Assembly (NCBI RefSeq): GCF_963674925.1
Contig: NZ_OY771647.1
Span: 635,501 to 699,500 of the forward strand
DNA: 64,000 bases
From: an uncultured Draconibacterium sp.
Lineage (GTDB): Bacteria; Bacteroidota; Bacteroidia; Bacteroidales; Prolixibacteraceae
Direction of reading: 5' to 3'
Shown here: positions 44,320 to 52,700 of the stretch, one piece after another
How the letters are laid out: each line of letters begins with the position of its first letter
Numbering within the stretch: position 1 is the stretch's first letter
The notes under the pieces: generated by a model
The model's input: only the letters and a program-made list of their open reading frames with translations
Told to the model about the DNA's origin: nothing
Databases searched by the model: none
Made by a program: the position numbers and the translations under genes

Positions 44320-46071
44320 ATGAATAAGATTATTTTTTTTACAGGCTTATTATTTTGTTCATACCTGGCTGACGCGCAAAAATCTAATATCAGGCACTCT
44401 TTACTCCGTTCCTTTAAACCGGATTTTTCGAACGAATTAATACATATTGATCTGGATAATGATGGTGATCCGGATCTTATAAAAACTACGCTTTCTGATT
44501 CCATTCCCATGTATTGGATTGATGATGATGATGACATGCTAACAACAGACAGGGAGGGTGATTTAGATAGCGACTGTTTGCTTATCGACCGAAATCGTGA
44601 TGGGATTTTTGCCGGCCCGGGAGACCTAAGCATCGATTGGGTGGATAACAATGGCGATGGTATAGCCGATATGCAGGTTGTGGTAGAAAACAGCCAGCCT
44701 GAGAGTAAAGGCGGTTGGGGATGGAATAGTAATTATATGTGGATCATCGATCAGGAACAAGACGAGACATTTAATTATATCAATTGGAAAGATTTGGTAT
44801 TACGTTGTTGGGAGCATTATGGCGCCTCTCATTTTTATGAAGATTATCACGGACAAACCTTATTTCAAAAAGCGCATATTCCCAGTTATCGCTACAGCGA
44901 TTTACGTTACAGTTGGGAAAACCCATTCCTGTTTTACGATCTGGACGACGATGGATTGTCGGAAGTGGCTATTCGCCTGGAGGACAGTGGCCGGTTTACT
45001 AATAAAAAATCGAAGGACAGCAGTTTAATTGATACCTACCCAACAGCAATGATCGACCATGTGTATATGGGGTTTGATATGGACAACGACAATGCTCCAT
45101 CAAACGAATTCGATTTTGATATGGGAATCCGCTTTTCGGGTGAAGGATTTTCTTATGCCAGTCAGGTTCATAAATTTGAAAACATGCGTGGATTACCAGC
45201 CGCTGATAGTTTGTTTTTTGATAATCGTTGGAGAGAACTCGATGAATTGATTTATACCAATCATGATTCGGCGTGGAATTTTGTTTTTAATAAAGGGAAG
45301 TGGGATGAATGCTGGTTTGTATTCGACGAAGATGATGATTGTGAACGTTGGGAACGAGTTGAATTTTATCAACCTCTCAATCCTTTTAAGATTGGAATGA
45401 ATAACGGTGGAATAGATAACAATCCACAAGCTGATGCCGCCGGAGATCGTGGCGAGTGGGATCTGGATAATTCTGGAAAAGGGAAGCTTTATATTGGTTT
45501 CGACAGCCGAATACATTTGTACGGAGCCGAAAGCGGTTTTTGGAGAATAGATCAGGATGCCGGCTCGTATCAGGGCTGGGGCGGATTATATGCCGATAAG
45601 TATAAGAGAGATCAGCAAATTCCTGAAACATTTGCTACAATTGGCTACGAAGACTCCAACAACGATGGTTTTCTGGATTTGATAAAATACGATTTAAATG
45701 GCGATACGATTTTTGAGGAAACATATAGTTTGATCAAACTGGGAATAAAACCCGATTACCAGGTTTACAATACAAAGGATATTAATCCTGAAGACATAAA
45801 TGAACTATTTGGAAAAGCAAGTGCTCAGATGTGGGAGCAGGCAGAAGCAGCGGTCGAAGCAGCAAAAAAGTACAACATTAATTATAAATGGTACAGCCCG
45901 TTATTGCATCCCAAGAGTTTAAATGAGAAATACAGACACGGATATTGGTTGCAGCTATATTTGTTTCGCGATATGCTGCAATACGCCCAAAATACAACTA
46001 ACCCAAAACTGGAAAGACAAATATTATCAGCGTATTTTCAGCAGAATTGGGAATTATTGCTCAATAACTAA
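44320..46071 (+). CDS. Large exported Asp-rich calcium-binding-type protein, PUL 3
   Basis: This 583-residue protein has a signal ending in SYLADAQ. The first 330 residues hold many DxDxDG-like loops (DLDNDGDPDL, DRNRDGIFAG, DNNGDGIADM, DLDDDGLSEV), like EF-hand/dockerin or FG-GAP calcium sites but irregularly spaced. The middle contains Trp/Tyr-rich segments (GFWRIDQDAG, YQGWGG). The last 100 residues are helical (MWEQAEAAVEAAKKYN). I do not recognise the family. Position at the end of a PUL with two hydrolases suggests an extracellular glycan-active or glycan-binding role. Confidence 0.6.
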   Translation: MNKIIFFTGLLFCSYLADAQKSNIRHSLLRSFKPDFSNELIHIDLDNDGDPDLIKTTLSDSIPMYWIDDDDDMLTTDREGDLDSDCLLIDRNRDGIFAGPGDLSIDWVDNNGDGIADMQVVVENSQPESKGGWGWNSNYMWIIDQEQDETFNYINWKDLVLRCWEHYGASHFYEDYHGQTLFQKAHIPSYRYSDLRYSWENPFLFYDLDDDGLSEVAIRLEDSGRFTNKKSKDSSLIDTYPTAMIDHVYMGFDMDNDNAPSNEFDFDMGIRFSGEGFSYASQVHKFENMRGLPAADSLFFDNRWRELDELIYTNHDSAWNFVFNKGKWDECWFVFDEDDDCERWERVEFYQPLNPFKIGMNNGGIDNNPQADAAGDRGEWDLDNSGKGKLYIGFDSRIHLYGAESGFWRIDQDAGSYQGWGGLYADKYKRDQQIPETFATIGYEDSNNDGFLDLIKYDLNGDTIFEETYSLIKLGIKPDYQVYNTKDINPEDINELFGKASAQMWEQAEAAVEAAKKYNINYKWYSPLLHPKSLNEKYRHGYWLQLYLFRDMLQYAQNTTNPKLERQILSAYFQQNWELLLNN

Positions 46072-46083
46072 ACTTTAAGAATT

Positions 46084-46106
46084 GGCGAAATGCCTGTTTT
46101 TTTTTA
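46084..46106 (+). terminator. Weak terminator at the end of PUL 3
   Basis: A short GGC/GCC hairpin is followed by nine T residues, directly after the last PUL 3 gene and before the convergent haem-protein gene. The stem is short, so this is tentative. Confidence 0.4.
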
Positions 46107-46109
46107 CGA

Positions 46110-46670
46110 TTACAACTCTCCCTTAAATTCAACTTTCCATAGTCCCCGGAAATCATTCAATTGATAACCCGTTGCCAAATCATTCGGATACAATTGTTCC
46201 AATTTTTGATTGGTGGCTGCATTTATATCTGTTTCCGGATTCCCATGGCATTTTAAACAGGCAGGCATTCCCGTTCTGATCGGCTTATAATAAACCAAAT
46301 GATTACCACTTTGTAATACCGTGTCGGCCTGTTGTTCGTTGGCAAAAAGCTCCCACATTAGTTTTTCCTGCTCCGTATTTAAAGCATTAAGCGGATTACG
46401 GTTTTTGGCCGAAACTCTTGAAATGTTACAACCAAATACACCGTTCAAACTATCAACAATGGTGCTTGCCTGCAGATTACAAAACTCAACAGCATATTCA
46501 GGTCCGCCGGATTGAATCGCTTTCCCCACATTACTCAAAAGCACCGCTTGTACATTGGCTGTAATTTCCTGTCCGCTGTTTTGATACTTTTTATAAGTTT
46601 CCTTATCCAATTTCGGAGAACAGGCGAAGCAGAGAAACACAAGAAGAATTGGATAGATTTTATTTGCCAT
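46110..46670 (-). CDS. DUF3365 (Tll0287-like) haem-binding lipoprotein
   Basis: This 186-residue lipoprotein has lipobox CFACS. After the anchor come an alpha-helical segment, a PAS-like fold, and a single c-type haem motif CLKCH at about 136-140 in MPACLKCHGNPE. These are the features of the DUF3365/Tll0287 family, thought to be redox or gas sensors or electron carriers. It points away from the methionine operon and towards the end of PUL 3 and shares no operon with either. A c-type haem implies periplasmic location and a cytochrome c maturation system elsewhere in the genome. Confidence 0.8.
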   Translation of the reverse strand: MANKIYPILLVFLCFACSPKLDKETYKKYQNSGQEITANVQAVLLSNVGKAIQSGGPEYAVEFCNLQASTIVDSLNGVFGCNISRVSAKNRNPLNALNTEQEKLMWELFANEQQADTVLQSGNHLVYYKPIRTGMPACLKCHGNPETDINAATNQKLEQLYPNDLATGYQLNDFRGLWKVEFKGEL

Positions 46671-46729
46671 AGTTCACATTTCTAAAATAGTTCAAAATAT
46701 CTATAATTCGTTTACTGCAAGTTCTGCTT

Positions 46730-46860
46730 TATACCAATTTTAATTCCAAATGAACTTTACAAATTTTTAGAGATTTTGGATTTAGACAAGTTAATAAAAT
46801 TTTGGCATAGCCTAAGTTCTGGCAAAATTTTTTAGCGAAGTATAAATTCAAAAGAATAGT
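46730..46860. repeat. AT-rich palindromic intergenic segment
   Basis: An inverted pair AAAATTTTG (46796-46804) / CAAAATTTT (46823-46831) flanks a centre with a GGCATAGCC palindrome. The outer flanks also show loose inverse similarity. It may be a decayed MITE-like element; no coding ORF is present. The gap 46671-46895 holds nothing else that I can identify. Confidence 0.3.
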
Positions 46861-46895
46861 AATTTTAAGCTTATATGGTGTTAATATTGGTATTG

Positions 46896-46925
46896 TTTGT
46901 TAAATCACAAAATCAACTATCTTTG
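46896..46925 (+). promoter_or_regulatory. Promoter of the riboswitch-controlled methionine operon
   Basis: TTTG at 46896-46899 lies 18 bp before TATCTTTG at 46918-46925, an exact match to the Bacteroidota consensus. The transcript would begin near 46932, shortly before the SAM riboswitch. Confidence 0.75.
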
Positions 46926-46944
46926 CGGCATCAAATATTCTTTT

Positions 46945-47066
46945 GACTAAGAGTGTTTGCTTATACAGAAGAGTGGAGAGATCGGGCTCTGCGAAACTCT
47001 GGCAACCTTGTCAGCCAGCCGGCTGATAAAAAGGTGCCAATACCCGGCCGGAAACGGAATTATAAT
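46945..47066 (+). promoter_or_regulatory. SAM-I (S-box) riboswitch
   Basis: The leader shows the conserved S-box blocks in order: GTGGAGAGA at about 46972, GGGCTC then TGCGAAAC, CTCTGGCAACC around 46998-47008, and AAGGTGCCAATACC around 47030-47044. These correspond to the P2 kink-turn, the P3 region with the GAAAC bases that contact SAM, and the J3/4-P4 region with GGTGCCAA. The RNA binds S-adenosylmethionine and should switch off the downstream homocysteine and methionine genes when SAM is high. The exact outer P1 boundary is uncertain, and no classic terminator follows at once, so control may act on a later site or on translation. Confidence 0.85.
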
Positions 47067-47079
47067 TATAACACGATTG

Positions 47080-47157
47080 ATGAAGAAACTGCACTACAAA
47101 TTATTTTTTACAAGCTACTTGCATGGGGCAAATATGTGTATGCGCCAGCGGTTTTAA
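47080..47157 (+). CDS. Candidate leader peptide (25 residues) with Met-Cys-Met
   Basis: Just after the SAM riboswitch an ATG opens a 25-codon ORF beginning MKKLHYKLFFTSYLHG and ending ANMCMRQRF. It carries Met-Cys-Met codons near its end. Its TAA stop lies in the loop of a perfect hairpin (GCGGTT/AACCGC, 47149-47162). Placement in the leader of a methionine operon, methionine and cysteine codons close to the stop, and the hairpin at the stop fit a translated attenuator peptide. This is inference; no homologue can be checked here. Confidence 0.4.
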   Translation: MKKLHYKLFFTSYLHGANMCMRQRF

Positions 47158-47202
47158 CCGCATAAAAATTAGCAGGGTAAAAAATATCATTAAAACTTAT
47201 AA

Positions 47203-47266
47203 TTGAAGACAGTAGCCGATTTCGAAGATAAATACTTCGGTCTTCCGGCTTCGAACTTCCGACTTT
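47203..47266. repeat. Intergenic GAAGAC-rich hairpin repeat, copy 2
   Basis: This shares TTGAAGACAG and CGGTCTTCCG with the element at 2390-2460 and also has an inverse structure (CGAAG/CTTCG around ATAAATA). It sits immediately before the HcyBio start codon, so the operon leader contains it. Confidence 0.5.
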
Positions 47267-47273
47267 TTAAAAT

Positions 47274-48437
47274 ATGTCGAAAACAAAATCGTACGAAGAA
47301 ATTAACCAAAAACTGAAGGCCGGGAAAGCAGTTGTTTTAACCGCCGAAGAAGTTGCCAAGATGGCGAAAGAAATGTCGCCCGAAGAGATTGTTGAAAAAG
47401 TAGATGTAGTAACCACAGCAACCTTTGGCGCCATGTGTTCATCGGGGGCGATTATAAATTTTGGCCATGCCAATCCGCCAATCCGAATGGAAAAAATACG
47501 TTTGAACGGCGTTCCTTGTTACGAAGGGCTGGCCGCTGTTGATTCATACATTGGCGCAACGGCCTGCAATCCCGAAAATCCGGAATACGGCGGGGCACAC
47601 GTTATTCAGGATCTACTGGAAGGAAAAGATGTGCTTTTGGAAGCCTGGGGAAAAGGCACCGATTGTTATCCACGGAAGCATATTAAAACCAAAATCAACA
47701 TTAACACCATAAACGAGTTTACGCTTTTTAATCCGCGAAATGCGTATCAGAATTACAATGTGGCAGTAAATACCACTTCCACTATAAAATATACTTACAT
47801 GGGGAGTTTACTTCCCAATTTACGCAATGCCACCTACTCCACTTCGGGCGAATTAAGCCCGCTGCTAAACGACCCGGAGTTTAAAACTATCGGGCTGGGT
47901 ACACGCATATTTTTAGGAGGTACACAAGGATTTGTGGTTTGGCCGGGAACACAGTTTCACACCACAAAACCCAAAAACGAGCTGGGTGTTCCGGTTACCA
48001 ATGCCGCTACCATTGCGGTAATGGGCAACCTAAAAGAAATGTCGCCCGAGTATATTCAGGCCGCTTCATACGAAAAATATGGTGTAAGCATGTTTGTGGG
48101 AATTGGAATTCCAATCCCGGTGTTGAATGCTGATATTGCCAAACGCGTATCGATTAACAACAGCCAGATTGAAACTTCGGTACTTGATTACGGGACGGTT
48201 GGAACGCCCAAACTTGGTCAGGTTACTTATGAGGAATTGCAGTCGGGAACCATTAAAGTAAAAGGCAAGAAAATAAGAACAGCACCTGTTGCCAGCTTAA
48301 AAAAAGCGCGCAAAATTGCTGATGAACTGAAGAAATGGTTGCAAAGCGGGGAATTCGAAGTAACTAAACCCGTGCAAATGTTCCCTTCGAATACATCGTT
48401 AAACGGATTAAAAGAAACGGAGGTTGACAATGATTAA
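47274..48437 (+). CDS. HcyBio (DUF39) homocysteine biosynthesis protein
   Basis: This 387-residue protein matches the HcyBio/DUF39 (COG1900) family, shown genetically in methanogens and anaerobes to make homocysteine from aspartate semialdehyde and a sulfide or persulfide source together with a NIL-ferredoxin partner. Cysteines at 55 (AMCSSG), 82 (VPCYEG), 98 (TACNPE) and 131 (TDCYPR) include those I recall as needed for persulfide formation. The partner gene overlaps its end by 8 bp, and a SAM riboswitch precedes it, both consistent with a methionine-pathway role. The route replaces the usual O-acyl-homoserine enzymes. Confidence 0.9.
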   Translation: MSKTKSYEEINQKLKAGKAVVLTAEEVAKMAKEMSPEEIVEKVDVVTTATFGAMCSSGAIINFGHANPPIRMEKIRLNGVPCYEGLAAVDSYIGATACNPENPEYGGAHVIQDLLEGKDVLLEAWGKGTDCYPRKHIKTKININTINEFTLFNPRNAYQNYNVAVNTTSTIKYTYMGSLLPNLRNATYSTSGELSPLLNDPEFKTIGLGTRIFLGGTQGFVVWPGTQFHTTKPKNELGVPVTNAATIAVMGNLKEMSPEYIQAASYEKYGVSMFVGIGIPIPVLNADIAKRVSINNSQIETSVLDYGTVGTPKLGQVTYEELQSGTIKVKGKKIRTAPVASLKKARKIADELKKWLQSGEFEVTKPVQMFPSNTSLNGLKETEVDND

Positions 48438-48840
48438 AAAAAGATACATACTGAATTTTCCTCCGCAAAGCGGCGACAAAGCGTTTACCTATCACCTGGT
48501 GAAAGAATACGATATACGGATAAATATTCTGAAAGCAGAAGTTTACCCTGGAAAACGCGGAAGTCTTTTGCTTGAACTGCAAGGCAAAAAAGAAAACATT
48601 GATAAAGGCGTTGAATACATTAAAAGTCACAAAATTACCTGCGAATCACTAGATAAACGTATTCGCTGGAAAGAAGAAAAATGTATCGATTGCGGAAATT
48701 GTACCGCCGTATGTTTTGCCGGAGCTTTAAACATGGATCGTAAGTCGTGGAAACTGGAATTCGACAAAAGCAAATGTGTGGTTTGCGAACTTTGTATTCC
48801 GGCCTGCCCGCTAAATTTGTTTGAAATTGATTTTAGATAA
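48430..48840 (+). CDS. NIL domain-ferredoxin, partner of HcyBio
   Basis: From the ATG at 48430 this is a 136-residue protein. The N-terminal NIL domain (about 3-75, an ACT-like fold also seen in methionine ABC transporters) is followed by two [4Fe-4S] motifs, CIDCGNCTAVC and CVVCELCIPAC. In the characterised homocysteine system it is thought to supply electrons to, or act on, the HcyBio persulfide. The start overlaps the HcyBio stop, so the two are made in step. Confidence 0.92.
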   Translation: MIKKRYILNFPPQSGDKAFTYHLVKEYDIRINILKAEVYPGKRGSLLLELQGKKENIDKGVEYIKSHKITCESLDKRIRWKEEKCIDCGNCTAVCFAGALNMDRKSWKLEFDKSKCVVCELCIPACPLNLFEIDFR

Positions 48841-48854
48841 GATTACCAGTGAAC

Positions 48855-48924
48855 CGTCATTCCGTCCGTCAACTGACGGATTCGGAATCTCATTTAAAGA
48901 TGCTGAAACAAATTCAGCATGACG
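48855..48924. repeat. Palindromic intergenic repeat with CGTCAT/ATGACG ends
   Basis: The ends CGTCAT and ATGACG are inverse copies. Inside are two hairpins, CCGTCA/TGACGG (48866-48879) and ATGCTGAA/TTCAGCAT (48900-48920). Related GTCATTCCG...TCAGCATGAC elements are widely dispersed in Bacteroidota genomes (recalled, not searched). It lies between the NIL-ferredoxin and UPF0280 genes and creates a false N-terminal extension of the latter's ORF. Confidence 0.7.
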
Positions 48925-48938
48925 TAATAGGGGAAAAT

Positions 48939-49691
48939 ATGAAACTTTTTGAAGAACGTACATATCGCAGCCAGTTTAACACCGAACGTTATACAGGATT
49001 CGAAGTAAAACACCTGGAAACCGACCTTTGGATCGGTATCGATCCGGCTTCTTACCAAGACGGGATGCAGGAATTGGTTTTGGCAAAAATGAAAACGCTA
49101 CGCCAAACTTTTGAGGATTATATCGAAAAGGAACCGTTTTTCAGGAAAAGCCTGAAACCATTTCAGCCGTCTGATTTTGCTCCTGAAGAAGCAAAAGAAA
49201 TGGCTCGTGCTGCCGAGAAAGCCGGAATTGGTCCCATGTCGGCAGTGGCCGGTTTGTTCGCCCGCGAAATTGGTGAAGAAATTTGTAAAAACTTTTCGGT
49301 GAAGGAGCTGTTAGTTGAAAACGGTGGCGACATTTATTTGCTTTTACAGGATGAACTGGTTTTATCGGTTTTTGCAGGCGAATCAATTCTATCTGAACGT
49401 ATCGGGCTGGTAATTCCCGCAGGGAGTAGTACCTTTGGTATTTGTACTTCTGCCGGAACCGTTGGCCCATCGATAAGTTATGGAAAAGCTGATGCCGTGG
49501 TGGTGGTTTGCGAAGATATTCTTATGGCGGATGCGTTGGCAACAGCTCTGGGAAATAAGGTAAAAACACCTGACCATGTTGAAAAAGTGATTAAACAGGC
49601 AGAAAATTATAACGAGATACAATCGTTGCTCATTATTTGCGAAGATAAGATTGGCATTAAGGGCGAGAATGAGATAAGGATATTGAAATAG
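48939..49691 (+). CDS. UPF0280 family protein (COG2122)
   Basis: This 250-residue protein starts at MKLFEERTYR. The longer frame back to 48849 runs through a palindromic repeat and is not part of the protein. It matches UPF0280 (ApbE-like fold), with AVAGLFAREIGEE, LLVENGGDIYL and CTSAGTVGPS as family landmarks. UPF0280 genes often accompany HcyBio and NIL-ferredoxin and have been proposed to take part in the same homocysteine pathway, but the biochemical role is not settled. Position inside this riboswitch-controlled operon supports that link. Confidence 0.85.
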   Translation: MKLFEERTYRSQFNTERYTGFEVKHLETDLWIGIDPASYQDGMQELVLAKMKTLRQTFEDYIEKEPFFRKSLKPFQPSDFAPEEAKEMARAAEKAGIGPMSAVAGLFAREIGEEICKNFSVKELLVENGGDIYLLLQDELVLSVFAGESILSERIGLVIPAGSSTFGICTSAGTVGPSISYGKADAVVVVCEDILMADALATALGNKVKTPDHVEKVIKQAENYNEIQSLLIICEDKIGIKGENEIRILK

Positions 49692-49693
49692 AT

Positions 49694-49752
49694 TAAAACA
49701 CGAAGTCACGAAGACACAAAATATTCTTAGTGGCTTTGAGTCTTAGTGTTCA
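49694..49752. repeat. CACGAAG/CTTAGTG intergenic repeat before metH
   Basis: Left blocks CACGAAGTCACGAAGACACAAA and right blocks TTAGTGGCTTTGAGTCTTAGTG are imperfect inverse copies. Similar elements are common between genes in Bacteroidota. It separates UPF0280 from metH and contains the GTG codon at 49746, which is not the true metH start. Confidence 0.5.
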
Positions 49753-49763
49753 AAATTAAACAG

Positions 49764-52700
49764 ATGACAACAAAAAGAGACATACGGGAAGAACTCAAGA
49801 AGAGAGTATTGGTATTGGATGGAGCAATGGGTTCTCTGATTCAGGAATATAAACTGGATGAGGCAGATTACAGGGGCGAATTATTGAAAGATCATCCCAG
49901 CGATTTGAAGGGGAACAACGACATGCTGTCGCTTACCCGCCCTGATGTTATTTCAGAGATACATGAAGCCTATTTGGAAGCCGGTGCCGATATTATTTGT
50001 ACCAACACCTTTAATGCAACCAGCATTTCGCAGGCCGATTACAATACTGAAGAGTATGTTTATAAAATGAATAAAGCTTCGGCAGAAATCGCTAAAAAAC
50101 TTACCGATAAATTTTCCGAAGCTAATCCGGATAAACCACGTTACGTGGCCGGATCAGTTGGTCCGACCAACAAAACACTATCACTTTCGCCCGATGTAAA
50201 CGATCCGGGATATCGCGCCATCTCATTCGATGAGGTGAAAATAGCCTATCGCGAACAGGTGGAAGCTCTACTCGATGGTGGAGTTGATCTGTTGTTGATT
50301 GAAACAATTTTCGATACGCTGAATAGTAAGGCAGCCATTTTTGCCATTGAAGAAGTTCTTGATGAAAAAGGGCTAAATATCCCACTAATGGTTTCGGGAA
50401 CCATTACCGATGCCAGTGGCCGTACACTTTCGGGGCAAACGCTGGAAGCTTTCCTAAATTCAGTTTCGCACGTCGATTTGTTAAGTATCGGGCTGAACTG
50501 TTCGTTGGGAGCTACCGATCTTGAACCTTACATTAAAGAGCTGGCCGGAAAAGCACCCTTTCACATCAGTGCACACCCTAATGCCGGATTGCCTAACCAG
50601 TTTGGCGAGTACGATGAAACGCCCGAAATTATGGCCGGGCACATCAAACAATACCTCGATAACAACTATGTAAATATCATTGGTGGTTGCTGCGGTACAA
50701 CACCTGCTCACATAAAAGCTTTTGCTGACATGGCTGCCAAAGCCAATCCGCATCATCTTGCTAAACCTTCCAGCTACACAAAATTGAGCGGAATGGAGCC
50801 GGTTACCATTACCGAGAACACCAACTTTCTGAATATTGGAGAACGTTGTAACGTAGCCGGATCGCGCAAGTTTGCACGTTTAATAAGTGAAGAAAAATAC
50901 GAAGAAGCACTTACCATCGCCCGTCACCAGGTTGAAAATGGTGCGCAGGTAATTGACGTGAACATGGACGATGCCATGCTCGATGCGGAAAAGGAAATGA
51001 CTACTTTTCTGAACCTGATTATGGCCGAACCCGATATTGCGAAACTGCCCATTATGATCGATTCATCAAAATGGCATGTAATTGAAGCCGGGTTAAAATG
51101 TTTGCAGGGAAAAGCCATTGTAAACTCCATCAGTTTAAAAGAGGGCGAAGAAGTATTTATCGAGCAGGCGCAAAAAATTAAACGTTACGGTGCAGCCGTT
51201 ATCGTAATGGCTTTTGACGAAAAAGGCCAGGCCGACAACACCGAACGCCGTAAAGAAATTTGCAGCCGAGCCTATAAAATTCTTACCGAAAAAGTTGGAT
51301 TGCCCGCACAGGATATTATTTTCGACCCGAACGTGCTGACCATCGGTACCGGCATTGAAGAGCATAACAATTACGCCGTTTCGTTCATCGAATCGGTAAA
51401 ATGGATAAAAGAAAACCTGCCGTTGGCAAAAGTTAGCGCCGGTGTAAGTAATGTTTCGTTTGCTTTCCGCGGAAACAATGTCGTGCGCGAAGCGATGCAC
51501 TCGGTGTTCCTTTTCCACGCTATCAAAGCAGGACTTGATATGGGAATTGTAAACCCGGGAATGTTGCAGATTTATGATGAAATTCCAAAAGATTTCCTTG
51601 AACGAATTGAAGACCTGGTATTAAACCGCAGGCCGGATGCTACGGAGAGATTACTTGAATTTGCCGAAAACCTGCAGTCTACTTCAAAAAAAGAAGAGAA
51701 AAAAGATGTGTGGCGCGAGCTGCCTCTTGAAGAACGAATTGCACACTCGCTGGTGAAAGGATTGCCTGAATTTGTTGACGAAGATATGGCCGAAGCTGTT
51801 GAAAAATATTCGCCTGCATTGGACATCATCGAAGGCCCGCTGATGGATGGGATGAACATCGTTGGTGAGTTATTTGGATCAGGAAAAATGTTCCTGCCAC
51901 AGGTGATCAAATCGGCAAGGGTGATGAAAAAGGCTGTGGCTTATTTGCTGCCGTTTATAGAAGCGGATAAAGCGAAATTTAAAAACAGCACTTCGCAGAA
52001 AAAGGTACTGATGGCAACAGTAAAAGGTGATGTTCACGACATTGGTAAAAATATTGTTGGCGTGGTTCTGGCTTGTAACAACTACGAAATCATCGATTTG
52101 GGGGTTATGGTTCCAACGGAGAAAATCCTTGAGGAGGCCATTAAAAACGAAGTGGATGTAATCGGGCTGAGCGGATTAATCACTCCGTCGCTGGAAATTA
52201 TGGTGGAGATTGCCAAAGAAATGGAACGGCGCAAAATGAATATCCCGGTGATGATCGGCGGTGCAACTACATCTAAAATTCATACCGCCGTTAAAATTGC
52301 ACCTGAATATTCGGCACCGGTTGTTCACGTAAAAGATGCATCACTGGCCGTTAATGTGGTTTCCCATCTGATTTCCAAGAACGAAAAATTCCTACAGAAT
52401 CTGGATACTGAGTACGCTCAGATTCGCGAATTCCAGGGAAAACGAAAAGCGAAAGAATACATTACGCTCGAAAAAGCACGCGAAAATAGATTCCCGATCA
52501 ACTGGAACAATACACCAATTTACAAACCGAATTTTACCGGGGTAAAACACTTGATCGACTTCCCGCTGGAAGAACTCCGAAAGTATATCGACTGGACATT
52601 CTTCTTCATTACCTGGGGATTAAAAGGGCATTACCCGCAAATTTTGGCCGATGAAAAACAGGGCGAAGAGGCCAAAAAGCTTTTTAAAGAAGGGAATGAA

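Noticed and set aside
46953..47165. 70-codon frame across the SAM riboswitch
   Set aside because: It overlaps the conserved riboswitch core, whose bases are constrained for RNA folding; only the short ORF after it (47080-47157) is considered possible.
48849..48938. N-terminal extension of UPF0280
   Set aside because: The extra 30 codons are translated from a palindromic repeat; the family sequence begins at MKLFEE.
49746..49763. GTG start for metH
   Set aside because: It lies in an intergenic repeat; MetH homology begins at the ATG 18 bp downstream.
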